Assembly (NCBI GenBank): GCA_003225295.1
Contig: QHYZ01000046.1
Coordinates: 176,896-240,895 of the forward strand
DNA from: Acidobacteriota bacterium
Lineage (GTDB): Bacteria > Acidobacteriota > Terriglobia > Acidiferrales > UBA7541
DNA length: 64,000 nucleotides
Direction of reading: 5' to 3'
Position 1 is the stretch's first letter. Every line of letters begins with the position of its first letter. Below the pieces are notes generated by a model, which ran no database searches, was not told the DNA's origin, and saw only the letters and a list, made by a program, of their open reading frames with translations. Positions 29,972 through 38,600 of this stretch are shown here, piece after piece. The position numbers and the translations under genes are program-made.

Positions 29972-30679
29972 CTAGAACTCTCGTCTTTGTATCACCTTGA
30001 ACGACACGAGCAGCATCAAGGCTGCCACAGATACGCTGGCCAGTGTGCCCAACCACGGGAACCCCGAGAGAAGATAAGTCTGCCGATCAATGTAATAGTC
30101 GCCACTCACTAGCCGCCAAAGGTTGTAGGGTCGCAGCCAAGCATCAAATATGATCGCCGAGACTAGTACCAGTCCAAAGGCCACAGTCGGAGCCGTGTAT
30201 TCACCTTCGACTAAGGATGAAACCAATATCGCCATTGCGAAATACGCCAAGCCGCCTCCGACCAACAGCAGAACATAGAACTCAACCTGCCGCAGCAGGA
30301 CGGGCATTCCTGCAGCAGACGAAACGAAGAAAATGGTCACCCAGGGCCCGACTCCCAAGGCGATTGCCTCCAGGACGCCCACCGCGATCCGGACGCCCAG
30401 CAGATGCGCGCAACTTACCGGGAGAGTCAGTGACAGTGCTGACGTCCCGTTTGCCTTTTCGCGAACGATTCCCCCCATTCCCAAGAGGACCACAGCCAAA
30501 ACCCACATGATGACAATGAATTGCTGAGCGACAAGCAACAGACGGTTGTAGTCTGTCGTCCATTCAGGCCGTAGCAGTCCTTGAGCATGATGGACGAAAA
30601 CCGCGCAGAAGATCGTAAGAGTTGCCAGACACGTCAGAAATCTAGAGCGAGTCTCAAGCCAGGCCTTGTACCAGAGCAC
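29972..30679 (-). CDS. ABC-2-type transporter permease
   Basis: Integral membrane protein of 235 residues with six predicted hydrophobic segments (LTIFCAVFVHHA, FIVIMWVLAVVLLGMGGIV, GVLEAIALGVGPWVTIFFVS, YVLLLVGGGLAYFAMAILV, FGLVLVSAIIFDAWL, LGTLASVSVAALMLLVSF). REKANGTSALSLTLPVS is typical of the cytoplasmic loop of ABC-2 permeases. No ATP-binding subunit adjoins it, so its partner would be elsewhere. It is upstream of, and co-directional with, the PadR-ADOP pair but 283 bases away. Substrate unknown. Confidence 0.75.
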   Translation of the reverse strand: MLWYKAWLETRSRFLTCLATLTIFCAVFVHHAQGLLRPEWTTDYNRLLLVAQQFIVIMWVLAVVLLGMGGIVREKANGTSALSLTLPVSCAHLLGVRIAVGVLEAIALGVGPWVTIFFVSSAAGMPVLLRQVEFYVLLLVGGGLAYFAMAILVSSLVEGEYTAPTVAFGLVLVSAIIFDAWLRPYNLWRLVSGDYYIDRQTYLLSGFPWLGTLASVSVAALMLLVSFKVIQRREF

Positions 30680-30811
30680 GATTCAATTCTCCTTTACTGT
30701 CTCGAGAAATATGTCCCGCAATCGGCGAGGTTAACAATTATCCGCATTTGTGGTAGACGTTTCTAAATCTCTGGACTTTTGACAAGCGTGGCGGGGCAGA
30801 AGGAGGAAAGC

Positions 30812-31183
30812 ATGACCAGGGGCCGGATTGTTTTTGTTTTCTTGCTCGTTGGCGGTCTGGTGGCCCTCGGCTCGCTTTCGGCGCAGCAAGAGCACGCACC
30901 TCGGGCCGGCCGGATCAGCGACGAGGGTTGTGGGGCCAAACACACGAAGGCTGGCGGCGCGGATTGCGTGCAGAAATGCTGGCGTGGAGGCGCTTCGGTG
31001 GGGCACCCGGAATGGAAACCCCAACGAGCCGTCTTTGTAGCAGATGATGATCAAGGAATTTGGATCGTCGAGAACTCCGAAGCCGTTAGGAACTTCCCTG
31101 CTGCGCATGTGGTGCTGGAGGGCAAATTCGATTCCGCGAAGAAGACGCTTCACGTTCAGAAGATCACCCCCGCTACGCAGTAG
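30812..31183 (+). CDS. Small secreted Cys-rich protein
   Basis: 123-residue exported protein. Signal peptide (IVFVFLLVGGLVALGSLSAQ), then a conserved-looking Cys/His motif GCGAKHTKAGGADCVQKCW, and a C-terminal beta-rich part ending LEGKFDSAKKTLHVQKI. The pattern resembles a family of small periplasmic proteins common in Acidobacteriota (DUF5818-like; named from memory). The Cys/His set could bind metal or form disulfides. ATG 30812 follows an ideal AAGGAGG site by 5 bases, which rules out the longer frame from 30779. It stands alone, divergent from the ABC permease. Confidence 0.75.
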   Translation: MTRGRIVFVFLLVGGLVALGSLSAQQEHAPRAGRISDEGCGAKHTKAGGADCVQKCWRGGASVGHPEWKPQRAVFVADDDQGIWIVENSEAVRNFPAAHVVLEGKFDSAKKTLHVQKITPATQ

Positions 31184-31435
31184 GGTGGTCCAAAATACAC
31201 GTCAGATCCGGAACTCCCGATTGTCTGGCAGGTGGCAGAGATCACCCGGGAGGCAAATCGAGGAACGGCGAAGTCACCCTAACTGAACTGGAGCACATTC
31301 TTATTTGCTTGCTCTCCGGTGCCCGCTCTAGAGCCGATCTTGCCCGGCGGCCAAGGCCCCCGATATAGTGGTGGTTGACGGCAGATCATCCCTGCCTTGC
31401 ACTCAACACTCAACCGCTGGGAGTTCAATATCACT

Positions 31436-33264
31436 GTGGCGAAGACGAGCGCGGCCAAGTCGAAGGAATCAGAGAGCGGTAAATTGCGGATCGGCGATGA
31501 TTGGAATGCCATCCGCATCATCGCACTGTCGCAAAGCAATCCGCTCAAGGCCATCGCGGAGTTGGTCGAGAACAGCATCGATGCGCATGCCAAGACCATT
31601 GCCATCACGCGCGGCCGCGAGCAAGGCGAGCACTATCTAACCGTCAAGGACGATGGCGACGGCATCCCGCGCGATCCGAACGGGCTGCCTGACTTCAAGT
31701 ACGTCGCAACCCATATCTGCGACTCGGTCAAGCGACGCTTGAAAGCAGACGGCGCCGGAGACGGCGTACAAGGGGATTTGGTATCGGTCTTTTGAGCTTC
31801 TGGACCGTGGGCGACACGCTCACGATCACTTCTTCCGGTGCCGATCAGCGAGTCTATCAGATGGTTATGAGTAAAGGGGATCCGCGCTACATCGTAAAGC
31901 TTCGACGGGTGCTCTTTGCCGAGCGGGGCACCGAACTCAAGATCGGGCCCTTGCTCGAGGGCATCCGCGGATTGAGCGGCGAGAAGATCCAGTGGTATCT
32001 GGCCTCGGAGCTGCGCGATCGTATTCGCAATACGCAGGTTCGTGTAACGGTGATCGATAAACTTGCGCGCAAGCAGTACCAGGTCGAGCCGCGACAGTTC
32101 GAAGGCCGCCTGCTCCACCAGCTGCCCACGGTTCGGTCGCCATTTGGCGAGGCGTATGCCGAACTGTATCTCACCGAACCGGCCGAGGACTGCCGGGTCG
32201 CCCTCACCAGAGATGGCACGCGGGTGATCGAGGATATCGGAACGCTGCCCGGTTTGGAGCGCCCGCCGTGGAGTTCTCGTTACCTGCAGGGCCTGATTGA
32301 CGTGCCCTACCTTAGCCTCACACCCGGCACACGTTCCGGGATCGTCCACGATGAACGCTATGGGGCCTTCGTGGAAGCTCTAGTGCCGCTGGAAGCGCAC
32401 CTCAATGGCCTTATCGACGCACAGCGCCGGGCCGAGGAAGAACAGGCCAGCCGGGAGTCCCTACGTTCCATCCAACGTGCGTTTCGCGAGGCCATGCTGG
32501 TCTTGCCGCGCGAGGAATACGACTGGTTCGACATCCAGTCCCGCTCGCCGCAAGCTGCCGGTGCCGGCGGGGCACCGGAGCGAAGTGCGGAGGCCTCAGG
32601 TGCAGAGGAAGCGGCGGGCGTTCCGGAACCAAGCGGAGGCGAAGCTACCCAGCGCCAATTCTTCGACGATGCAGGGCCTTTGCACACCGTGGTGATTTCA
32701 CCAGCGGCAAGCACATTGGCAGTGAGCCAAAGCCGGTGCCTTCGCGCGCTGCCCCGGGATCGCTCACACCGGCGAGTCGAGCAGGACTTGACATTTTCCT
32801 GGGAGATCGTCGAAGGGGGTGGCACGCTCTTGTCCACGTCCGATCAAGAAGTAAGCTTCGAGGCTCCCTCATCGCCCGTTCTCGTACGTTTGTCCGTCGC
32901 CGTCTCACAGGGTGACATGCGCTGCAGTGCCGAGGCGTTGATCACCGTCACCGACAACCTTGATGTAGCTATCGGTCCAACTGTTGTCAATGCGCGCGAC
33001 TTACCGGGCTACACCTTTGAACGGGCCGCCGGGGAACTGTGGCGCTCGCGGTTCGATGCCGAGCGCAACCTGATCGTCGTGAATAACGGGCATCGCGATT
33101 TTGTTTTCGCCACGCGCAGTCGCGCGCTCCAGCTGCGTTATCTCGTGCGGCTCTATGTCAAGGAGTTGGTGCTCAAGAACTTTGCGGGTCTGCCGGTCGA
33201 ACAAGTGGCCGAGCGCATGATTGAGCTCTCGCTGTATGTCGAAGAGAAATTGAAGTCCACGTGA
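31436..33264 (+). pseudogene. GHKL (Hsp90/MORC-like) ATPase with Ig-like domain, frameshifted
   Basis: About 609 residues if repaired. The GHKL nucleotide site has an N box (ELVENSIDAHAKTI), G1 box (DDGDGIP) and G2 box FGIGLLSFW. The frame breaks inside the G2 box: GVQG is read in one frame, FGIGLLSFW in the next. One base is missing at about 31775-31776 (GGGGATTTGG). Downstream lie a transducer-like domain, a helical Arg/Glu-rich linker (about 400 residues in), an Ig-like beta-sandwich (LTFSWEIVEGGGTL ... EALITVTD) and a helical tail. GTG 31436 is the likely start. No catalytic nuclease domain was seen. The role is unknown; chaperone, DNA repair and defence ATPases share this core. It may be functional if the indel is a sequencing error. 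Confidence 0.72.
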
Positions 33265-33471
33265 AGGGTCGGCCCGGAGATGCGGCGTGAATGGAGCTTC
33301 GTGTAACCACTGGATGACAAAGCGCTTGGTTGGAGAGGAGGGTAGAACATGACTCCGACGTGGTATCGTGGGGCTCGATGTTCTAGCATCTTTTCGCGCC
33401 AACCGTGGCCCCGGAACAGCAGGGTAGCCTTACATACTGGGGACCGTCCGGATGTCTGGCGGATCTCCCCC

Positions 33472-33493
33472 GGTTAGAGCAGCGGACTCTTAA
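33472..33493 (+). other. tRNA-Lys(CTT)-like fragment
   Basis: These 22 bases match the D-arm 3' side, anticodon stem and anticodon loop of bacterial tRNA-Lys (TTAGAGCAGCGGACTCTTAA). Homology stops within the anticodon arm and no acceptor or T-arm follows. It is best read as a relic. Confidence 0.35.
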
Positions 33494-33536
33494 ACCTAAT
33501 TCTTCCTAGGGGCTTGACCAAAATCTCTCAAGCACG

Positions 33537-34175
33537 TTAGAGAAGGACAAGGCCGCGACGAATGCCGAGAGTGACAGCTTCGGTGCGGGTTCCAGCGCCG
33601 AGCTTGCCGAGGATCGACGCCACGTGAAATTTGGCGGTGTGCTCAGAGATTGCCAGCCTCGCGGCGATTTCCTTGTTGGTTAGGCCACTCGCGAGCATTT
33701 CAAGCACTTTGCTTTCGCGCGGGGTAAGGGGCTCGATGAGTTCTGCGAGTGGGTGCGATGCTGGCTCTGTCGCCGGAAACATGGCGCTGACTTCCGCGGG
33801 ATGCATGACAATGAGTCCTGCCGCCGCGGCCTCGAGAGCAGCGACGAGTTGCTCTGATGATATATCGCTGGGCAATACTGCCCGGACGCCTGCTCGCAGC
33901 GCTTCAGCGAGCCAGGTGGGCTCAGAATGGTCCGAGAGAACCACGATGGTGGCTTCGGAAGCAAGTTCGGACGCGACAAGAGAATCCATCAACGCTTCGA
34001 ACTGTTCGCCGGATGCCTCAACGAGAACGATCTCAGCTTCCAGGTCCGGCCATTGACCGGCGAGCGATTCGAAGTTTGGGGCGCTGCCGACGAGTTCCAC
34101 ATCCCGGGTCGGGAGCAGACTCTGCAGGCCTGCACGAGCCAGCGGCGAAGCGGCGACGATGAACACGCGAATCAC
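33537..34175 (-). CDS. NarL/LuxR-type regulator with degenerate receiver
   Basis: 212-residue DNA-binding protein. Its C-terminal LuxR helix-turn-helix is intact (LTPRESKVLEMLASGLTNKE, SEHTAKFHVASILGKL). The receiver fold is present but its phosphorylation site is not: the acidic pair near strand 1 is AA (VFIVAASPLARAG), the acceptor Asp of strand 3 is Glu (IVLVEASG), and the strand-5 Lys is missing (VRAVLPSDIS). It is therefore probably not switched by a histidine kinase. The GTG start at 34175 overlaps the stop of the upstream protease (GTGA), giving tight coupling. Control by the co-encoded HtrA-like proteins is inferred. Confidence 0.87.
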   Translation of the reverse strand: MIRVFIVAASPLARAGLQSLLPTRDVELVGSAPNFESLAGQWPDLEAEIVLVEASGEQFEALMDSLVASELASEATIVVLSDHSEPTWLAEALRAGVRAVLPSDISSEQLVAALEAAAAGLIVMHPAEVSAMFPATEPASHPLAELIEPLTPRESKVLEMLASGLTNKEIAARLAISEHTAKFHVASILGKLGAGTRTEAVTLGIRRGLVLL

Positions 34176-35065
34176 GCTGCCGCGAAACTCCTCGATGCAT
34201 TCAGAACACCTAACTGAACGGTTACGCAGCGGACCCGCGAGTAGTCTCCGCGCAGAAATTCGAGCCTCACGAGTCGCGGACCGCTGCCTTCGAGGACTTG
34301 CCAGAGGTCCGCGAGCAATGTAAAGGCTTCTTGTTCGGTGCCCAGTAAAATGTCGCCCGGCAAAAGAGAAGCAGAGGAAGCCGGACTGCGGGGCTCCACT
34401 TCGAGGACCATCAAACCAAAGGTGTGGCTGCTCGCGTGAGCCGCATTGGATCGGGGAACTCGCACTGGACGAACGGTCACGCCAAGCCAAGCGTCTGATG
34501 GGCCAGCGGAAAGAAAATTTCGAACCACATCACTCGGAATGGCAAGCGCGAGGCGTCCCGCGACCATGGTGTTGATTCCAATGACCCGGCCGCGGGCGTC
34601 GGCGAGTGGCCCACCGGAATTGCCAGGAGCCAGGCGGACGTCCGCTTGCACCCACGATCGTGAGCCGAGGCCGTGAAGCGGCCCGACTGCATGGATCACC
34701 CCGGTGGTCAGGGCGCCAACGAAACCCAAGGGATTTCCGATGGCAATGGCGAGTTCGCCGGGGCGAACCTGGGATGAGTCGGCGACGAGAGCCAAGGGGA
34801 GATTCCTCGCATCGATGCGCAGTACGGCGAGGTCTCGGCGAGGATCGCGTGTCGCGACCGTGGCATCAAACTCGCGTCCGTCCCAAAGTTGAAGGCTAAC
34901 CTGTGCACTCCGCACCACATGGGCGTTTGTGACGATGGTGCCGTCGCTCGACCAGATCACGCCGGAGCCGCTGCCGCGACCCCTGGCGTGGATGACCACT
35001 GTCGAGCGACGGAGTTTCTCCGCGATTTCGCCGAATCCCGTGACCGCCATCTCATTCGCCTCCAT
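34172..35065 (-). CDS. HtrA-like S1C serine protease, intact triad, no signal peptide
   Basis: Trypsin-fold protease of 297 residues with a C-terminal PDZ-like domain. Catalytic His is in IVTNAHVV, Asp in RRDLAVLRID, Ser in APGNSGGPL. The PDZ-like part spans about residues 205-290. It lacks a signal peptide or membrane anchor (MEANEMAVTGFGEIAEKLRR), so it should act in the cytoplasm, unlike DegP/DegS. It overlaps the pseudoprotease gene upstream by 14 bases and the regulator downstream by 4, so the three are one operon. The substrate is unknown; the partner proteins are obvious candidates. Confidence 0.88.
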   Translation of the reverse strand: MEANEMAVTGFGEIAEKLRRSTVVIHARGRGSGSGVIWSSDGTIVTNAHVVRSAQVSLQLWDGREFDATVATRDPRRDLAVLRIDARNLPLALVADSSQVRPGELAIAIGNPLGFVGALTTGVIHAVGPLHGLGSRSWVQADVRLAPGNSGGPLADARGRVIGINTMVAGRLALAIPSDVVRNFLSAGPSDAWLGVTVRPVRVPRSNAAHASSHTFGLMVLEVEPRSPASSASLLPGDILLGTEQEAFTLLADLWQVLEGSGPRLVRLEFLRGDYSRVRCVTVQLGVLNASRSFAAA

Positions 35066-35966
35066 GCGGGCGTTCCCCGACTACGATGGTCCTTTCTTGG
35101 ACGGAGCCGCCACGAACGATTTGGAGCGAGAGTGATTTGCCGATTGCGTCCCCGGCCAGAACAGACTGAACGTCTTCGAGTCGAGTGATGGGGTGGCCAC
35201 CGATTGCGACGAGAATGTCGCCGATGACGATGCCAGCCTTGTCTGCGGGGCCGCCGGGGTGTACTTCCAGAACGATCGCGGCGGTCTGCTCGTTCCGCTG
35301 CAACGTTTCTCGAAGAGCACCGGGTAAGCTCACCGGCTGCAAACCGACGCCAAGATATCCACGTGGTATGCGCCCTTTTTTGAGAAGCGTGTCGGTGATC
35401 TTATTTATGGCCGAAGCTGGAACGGCAATGGCGCCGAAACGCGTAAAGCGCGGCGTCGCTACGCCGACCGCAGCACCGTGCGCGTCGATGACCGCGCCGC
35501 CTATGGCGGTGGGCTGCAGCCCGACGTCGAGCCGGATGTATGGAGCGAGCGACGCGCCGGTCCAAGTGCGGCGGTCCGGCGCAACAAGGCTGACGACTCC
35601 GAGGGCAGCTACCGGCCCACTTGCACGCGTGCGGCCCACCACCAGCGCCAGGCTACCGGGTTTTAGCGTGGCCACATCGCCGAAGTCTGGCACCGCGTTA
35701 TCGGCCTCGGCACATTTCAGGACCGCGATATCTGTTGAGGGATCACGGCCTGCAAGAGTTGCTGACACGACGCGGCCATTCGGTAGCGTCACCTGAATTT
35801 CTTCATCCCGGCGCAGCGCGTGTTCGGACGTGACGATCACTCCGCGACGCCACACGACGCCGCTGGAAGAGCCGCGTCTCTCCGTGTGAATGGCCACCAC
35901 GCCAGCGGCAGCGTGATCCGTGGCTTGCGCCAAGGCGTTTGAAAGCTCGATGAGTTCTTTAGACAT
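35052..35966 (-). CDS. HtrA-like pseudoprotease with PDZ domain
   Basis: 304-residue paralogue of the adjacent protease. The trypsin-like fold and PDZ domain (GYLGVGLQPVSLPG ... VHPGGPADKAGIVIGDILVA) are clear. His (VTSEHAL) and Asp (STDIAVLK) positions remain, but the serine loop reads LQPTAIGGAV where the partner has LAPGNSGGPL, so the nucleophile is Ile. Peptidase activity is unlikely; peptide binding through PDZ is plausible. No signal peptide. First gene of the three-gene operon. A regulatory or adaptor subunit for the active protease is the best inference. Confidence 0.87.
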   Translation of the reverse strand: MSKELIELSNALAQATDHAAAGVVAIHTERRGSSSGVVWRRGVIVTSEHALRRDEEIQVTLPNGRVVSATLAGRDPSTDIAVLKCAEADNAVPDFGDVATLKPGSLALVVGRTRASGPVAALGVVSLVAPDRRTWTGASLAPYIRLDVGLQPTAIGGAVIDAHGAAVGVATPRFTRFGAIAVPASAINKITDTLLKKGRIPRGYLGVGLQPVSLPGALRETLQRNEQTAAIVLEVHPGGPADKAGIVIGDILVAIGGHPITRLEDVQSVLAGDAIGKSLSLQIVRGGSVQERTIVVGERPHGGE

Positions 35967-36274
35967 GTTCTATCCTCCATGAAGAAGATTCCACAGAGGC
36001 GTATCCGGCTACATCCGCCGATCGGCTAGGTCTGAACCCGGAAGATTGGGCAGGTCTTGGGCGTGGCAGGTGAGTGCGAACCAGCTAGACGCGATCCGGC
36101 CGCCAACGCTCAAGACCTGTCTTTGGCGAATTGTTATTTCCGACTATGATTCCTCAGATTCGCCGTCCTGCTAGGATTCTACGATGCGCAATCTGCTCGT
36201 TCTATTCATCCTGTCTCTAGCGGAAACGCCGTCTGGTGCGAATGCCTTGATCTAACGGAGCTGGTCGTCTGTCC
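35967..36274. other. Intergenic region with a short signal-peptide-like frame
   Basis: Between the divergent protease operon and the radical SAM gene. At 36184-36255 a 23-codon frame reads MRNLLVLFILSLAETPSGAN, and its first bases are repeated at 61663-61699. No ribosome site; it is more likely a gene relic than a gene. Confidence 0.35.
36175..36211 (+). repeat. 37-base dispersed repeat, copy 1
   Basis: Begins GATTCTACGATGCGCAAT and ends TTCTATTCATCC. The copy at 61663-61699 differs at 5 of 37 positions. Both encode the start of a short hydrophobic peptide (MRN...LFI). Confidence 0.6.
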
Positions 36275-36303
36275 TTGACATAAAGTACTTTGTGTCATAA
36301 ACT
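36275..36303 (+). promoter_or_regulatory. Promoter with near-palindromic 22-bp operator
   Basis: Perfect -35 TTGACA (36275-36280), 17-base spacer, -10 TAAACT (36298-36303). From 36276 to 36297 the spacer and -35 form an inverted repeat: TGACATAAAGT facing ACTTTGTGTCA, one mismatch in 11 pairs, centred on AAAGTACTTT. The first base of ATG 36311 is 8 bases after the -10, so the transcript is probably leaderless and a dimeric repressor would cover the promoter. Confidence 0.7.
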
Positions 36304-36310
36304 TTATTTC

Positions 36311-37852
36311 ATGAGCGTACCTGCTGAGCCCTTTGTGAGACCCCCGCGACACCATTGGAGTCCTCCGGAGATGACCCGGCCGCCGCTCCTTGATCCCACC
36401 AGTTGGGCAGGACCGTTGCAGCGCCGGTACGCGCTGCTGATCAATCCCTTTTATCCGAAAGACCCGAACGCGAGCTTCGGGAAACACATGCTTACTCCGA
36501 CACTGGCTCTGACCAGCTTCGCGGCGACGACACCGGAAGACTGGGAAGTTCGATATTGGGACGAAAACCTGCTTGACGGCCGGCCGCCCTTTCGGCCCAT
36601 GCCGGAGCTAGTGGGGATTACGGTCCACCTGACCTTCGCAAGGCGCGCTTTCGAGCTTGCCCACTGGTACCGAAGCCGCGGAAGCAAGGTCATCCTAGGA
36701 GGACTGCACGTGCTGTCGTGTCCCGAAGAGTGCGCACCACACGCAGACGCGCTCGCCGTAGGCGATGGAGTGCAGCTGTGGCCGCGCATCGTGGCTGATG
36801 TGGAGTCGCGCCAGCTGCAGTCAAAATACGTGGCAACCTATGAAAACAACTATCGCGAGGATCCGGCGCCAAGGCGATCTATTCTACCGCGACAGAGTTT
36901 TTTGACGACCAGCAGTCTGATTGCTACGCGCGGTTGTCACAATCGGTGTGGGTTCTGCTACCTGGCAACTGATGGCTTGCGCATGCCGTATCGAATGCGA
37001 GATCCCCAGCAAATAGCCGGGGAGTTTGAAGCCGATGACCAGCCGTACGGCGTCTTCATCGACAATAACCTGGGCTCGAACAGGGAGTATCTCCGCAAGC
37101 TGTGTCATGCGCTGAGACCGCTGAACAAGATCTGGAGTGCCGCCGTCTCGATCGATGTCACCGACGATCCCGGTCTAATCCGAACCATGGCGCTTGCAGG
37201 CTGTACGGGCGTATTCGTCGGCTTCGAGTCACTGACGGATGAAAACCTCACCGATGCACGGAAGAAAACGCCGAGGACGGCCGATTACGCGCGCCGCGTG
37301 AGCATGCTCCACGAGAATGGAATCCAAGTGAACGGTTCGTTCGTGCTGGGATTTGATCACGACCGCAAGGATGTTTTCGCTAGCACGGCCGGATGGGTCG
37401 AGGAGAACCGCCTGGAATGCTCAACGTTTCACATTCTCACGCCGTATCCGGCGACTCCGCTGTTCAAGCAAATGGAGGCGGAAGGGCGATTGCTGCACCG
37501 CGACTGGACTCTTTACGATACGGCGCATGCCGTGTTCCGTCCAAAGCACATGTCACCGGAGGAACTGGAGCAAGGTTACGCGTGGATCTACGAGCGGCTC
37601 TTCTCCCACGCCTCGATTTGGCGACGTCGGCCCGAGGATTGGCGCGCGGCTGCACCGTATTTGGCGATGTCCTACCTGTACAAGCGTTCCAACAGGTTCT
37701 GGCACCTGCTCATCAAGCATCACTTGGTACACGCCGTGTGGCGACCTCTGGTCGAATTGACGCGCATGCGGCACTTGCGGTTCCGAGAGGGGCTCGCCGA
37801 GCCCGAAGCGCGGAGTGCGCCTCCAGGTAGCGTGGTGGCAGCAGGCGTGTAG
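36311..37852 (+). CDS. B12-binding-type radical SAM protein
   Basis: 513-residue radical S-adenosylmethionine enzyme. The N-terminal part resembles a cobalamin-binding Rossmann domain (ELVGITVHLT, KVILGGLHVLSCPEE). The [4Fe-4S]-SAM motif is CHNRCGFC (about residue 210), followed by FIDNNLGSN, GVFVGFESL and FVLGFDHD typical of the barrel. The C-terminal 120 residues resemble the DUF4070-type tail of hopanoid and lipid-modifying radical SAM proteins. Methyl transfer or carbon-carbon chemistry on a lipid or natural product is possible, but the substrate is unknown. ATG 36311 is set by the promoter; a GTG at 36290 would lie inside the -10 region. It stands alone. Confidence 0.88.
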   Translation: MSVPAEPFVRPPRHHWSPPEMTRPPLLDPTSWAGPLQRRYALLINPFYPKDPNASFGKHMLTPTLALTSFAATTPEDWEVRYWDENLLDGRPPFRPMPELVGITVHLTFARRAFELAHWYRSRGSKVILGGLHVLSCPEECAPHADALAVGDGVQLWPRIVADVESRQLQSKYVATYENNYREDPAPRRSILPRQSFLTTSSLIATRGCHNRCGFCYLATDGLRMPYRMRDPQQIAGEFEADDQPYGVFIDNNLGSNREYLRKLCHALRPLNKIWSAAVSIDVTDDPGLIRTMALAGCTGVFVGFESLTDENLTDARKKTPRTADYARRVSMLHENGIQVNGSFVLGFDHDRKDVFASTAGWVEENRLECSTFHILTPYPATPLFKQMEAEGRLLHRDWTLYDTAHAVFRPKHMSPEELEQGYAWIYERLFSHASIWRRRPEDWRAAAPYLAMSYLYKRSNRFWHLLIKHHLVHAVWRPLVELTRMRHLRFREGLAEPEARSAPPGSVVAAGV

Positions 37853-38238
37853 CACCGTCGATCTCGGCGGACGGCTGAAAACCAACGAAGCCTTTTCAAC
37901 ATCAGTTTTCACAAGAGCAGCACTTGGAGTGCGCCATAGTTCTGCAGAGGCCACACAAGCTTCGGGGCGCTGGTAAGCTTTGAAATCAACTTAATCACCA
38001 TGTGGCGGAGCCGCGTCGAGGGAAATCAGCAAGTCCTGATCAAATCGGGCTACCTTAAATTCACCTTCTCTTTTGAGCTTTCATTGTCATTTGCCGCCAC
38101 TCTTTACAATTCGCATAACGCTGGTATGACGCCGTTCCCTGCTTGCCGGCATGTGGCAGGTACACGGGAAACGCCCGCTCCTGTAGCCTGAATTGTTGAC
38201 GGTAGATTCGAGACATCATTTCTTCGCTGGCTCTCCGG
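37853..38238. other. Intergenic stretch, nothing recognised
   Basis: Between the radical SAM gene and the MocR relic. No supported coding frame, RNA gene or terminator with a T run was found. Confidence 0.4.
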
Positions 38239-38511
38239 TTAACAGCGCTTTGCAGCGATCTCGCTAACCTCTCGTCGTTGCCAGGTTCTTGACTCTCCTT
38301 CTAACCCAACCGCGAGATCTTGGACGCCGCGCCGGATTTCACGCGCGTCCACCGCGGCAAAGCCCATCTGCAGTCCTTCTCGTGCCACCCGTCCTCGGTT
38401 GTACCGGCTTAGTGGAATCACTTCCACGTCTCGTTTGGCCGCGGCGCTCGCGGCCGATTCCCCATGGATGCCAGCACACAAAAACCCGGCTGTCTGCAGC
38501 CCCGCCTCAAC
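38239..38511 (-). pseudogene. C-terminal relic of a MocR/GntR-type aminotransferase-like regulator
   Basis: The minus strand reads EAGLQTAGFLCAGI, KRDVEVIPLSRY and EGLQMGFAAVDAREIRRGVQ, which match the final PLP-fold segment of MocR-family regulators. Everything N-terminal (DNA-binding domain, PLP lysine) is missing, and the homology stops where the erythromycin-esterase gene begins. Probably a deletion remnant. Confidence 0.55.
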
Positions 38512-38600
38512 GCCTGATATCCAACCGCGGCTGGGAAAAACTCCTCTCCTTGCCAACGGCTCACTTGTTCTAGAATTGAAGCTGGGTGGCGGAGAGAAGA

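Noticed and set aside
31436..36000. A phage-defence island built on the GHKL ATPase and HtrA-like genes
   Set aside because: The genes are on opposite strands, not coupled, and no nuclease, methylase or known defence module is present.
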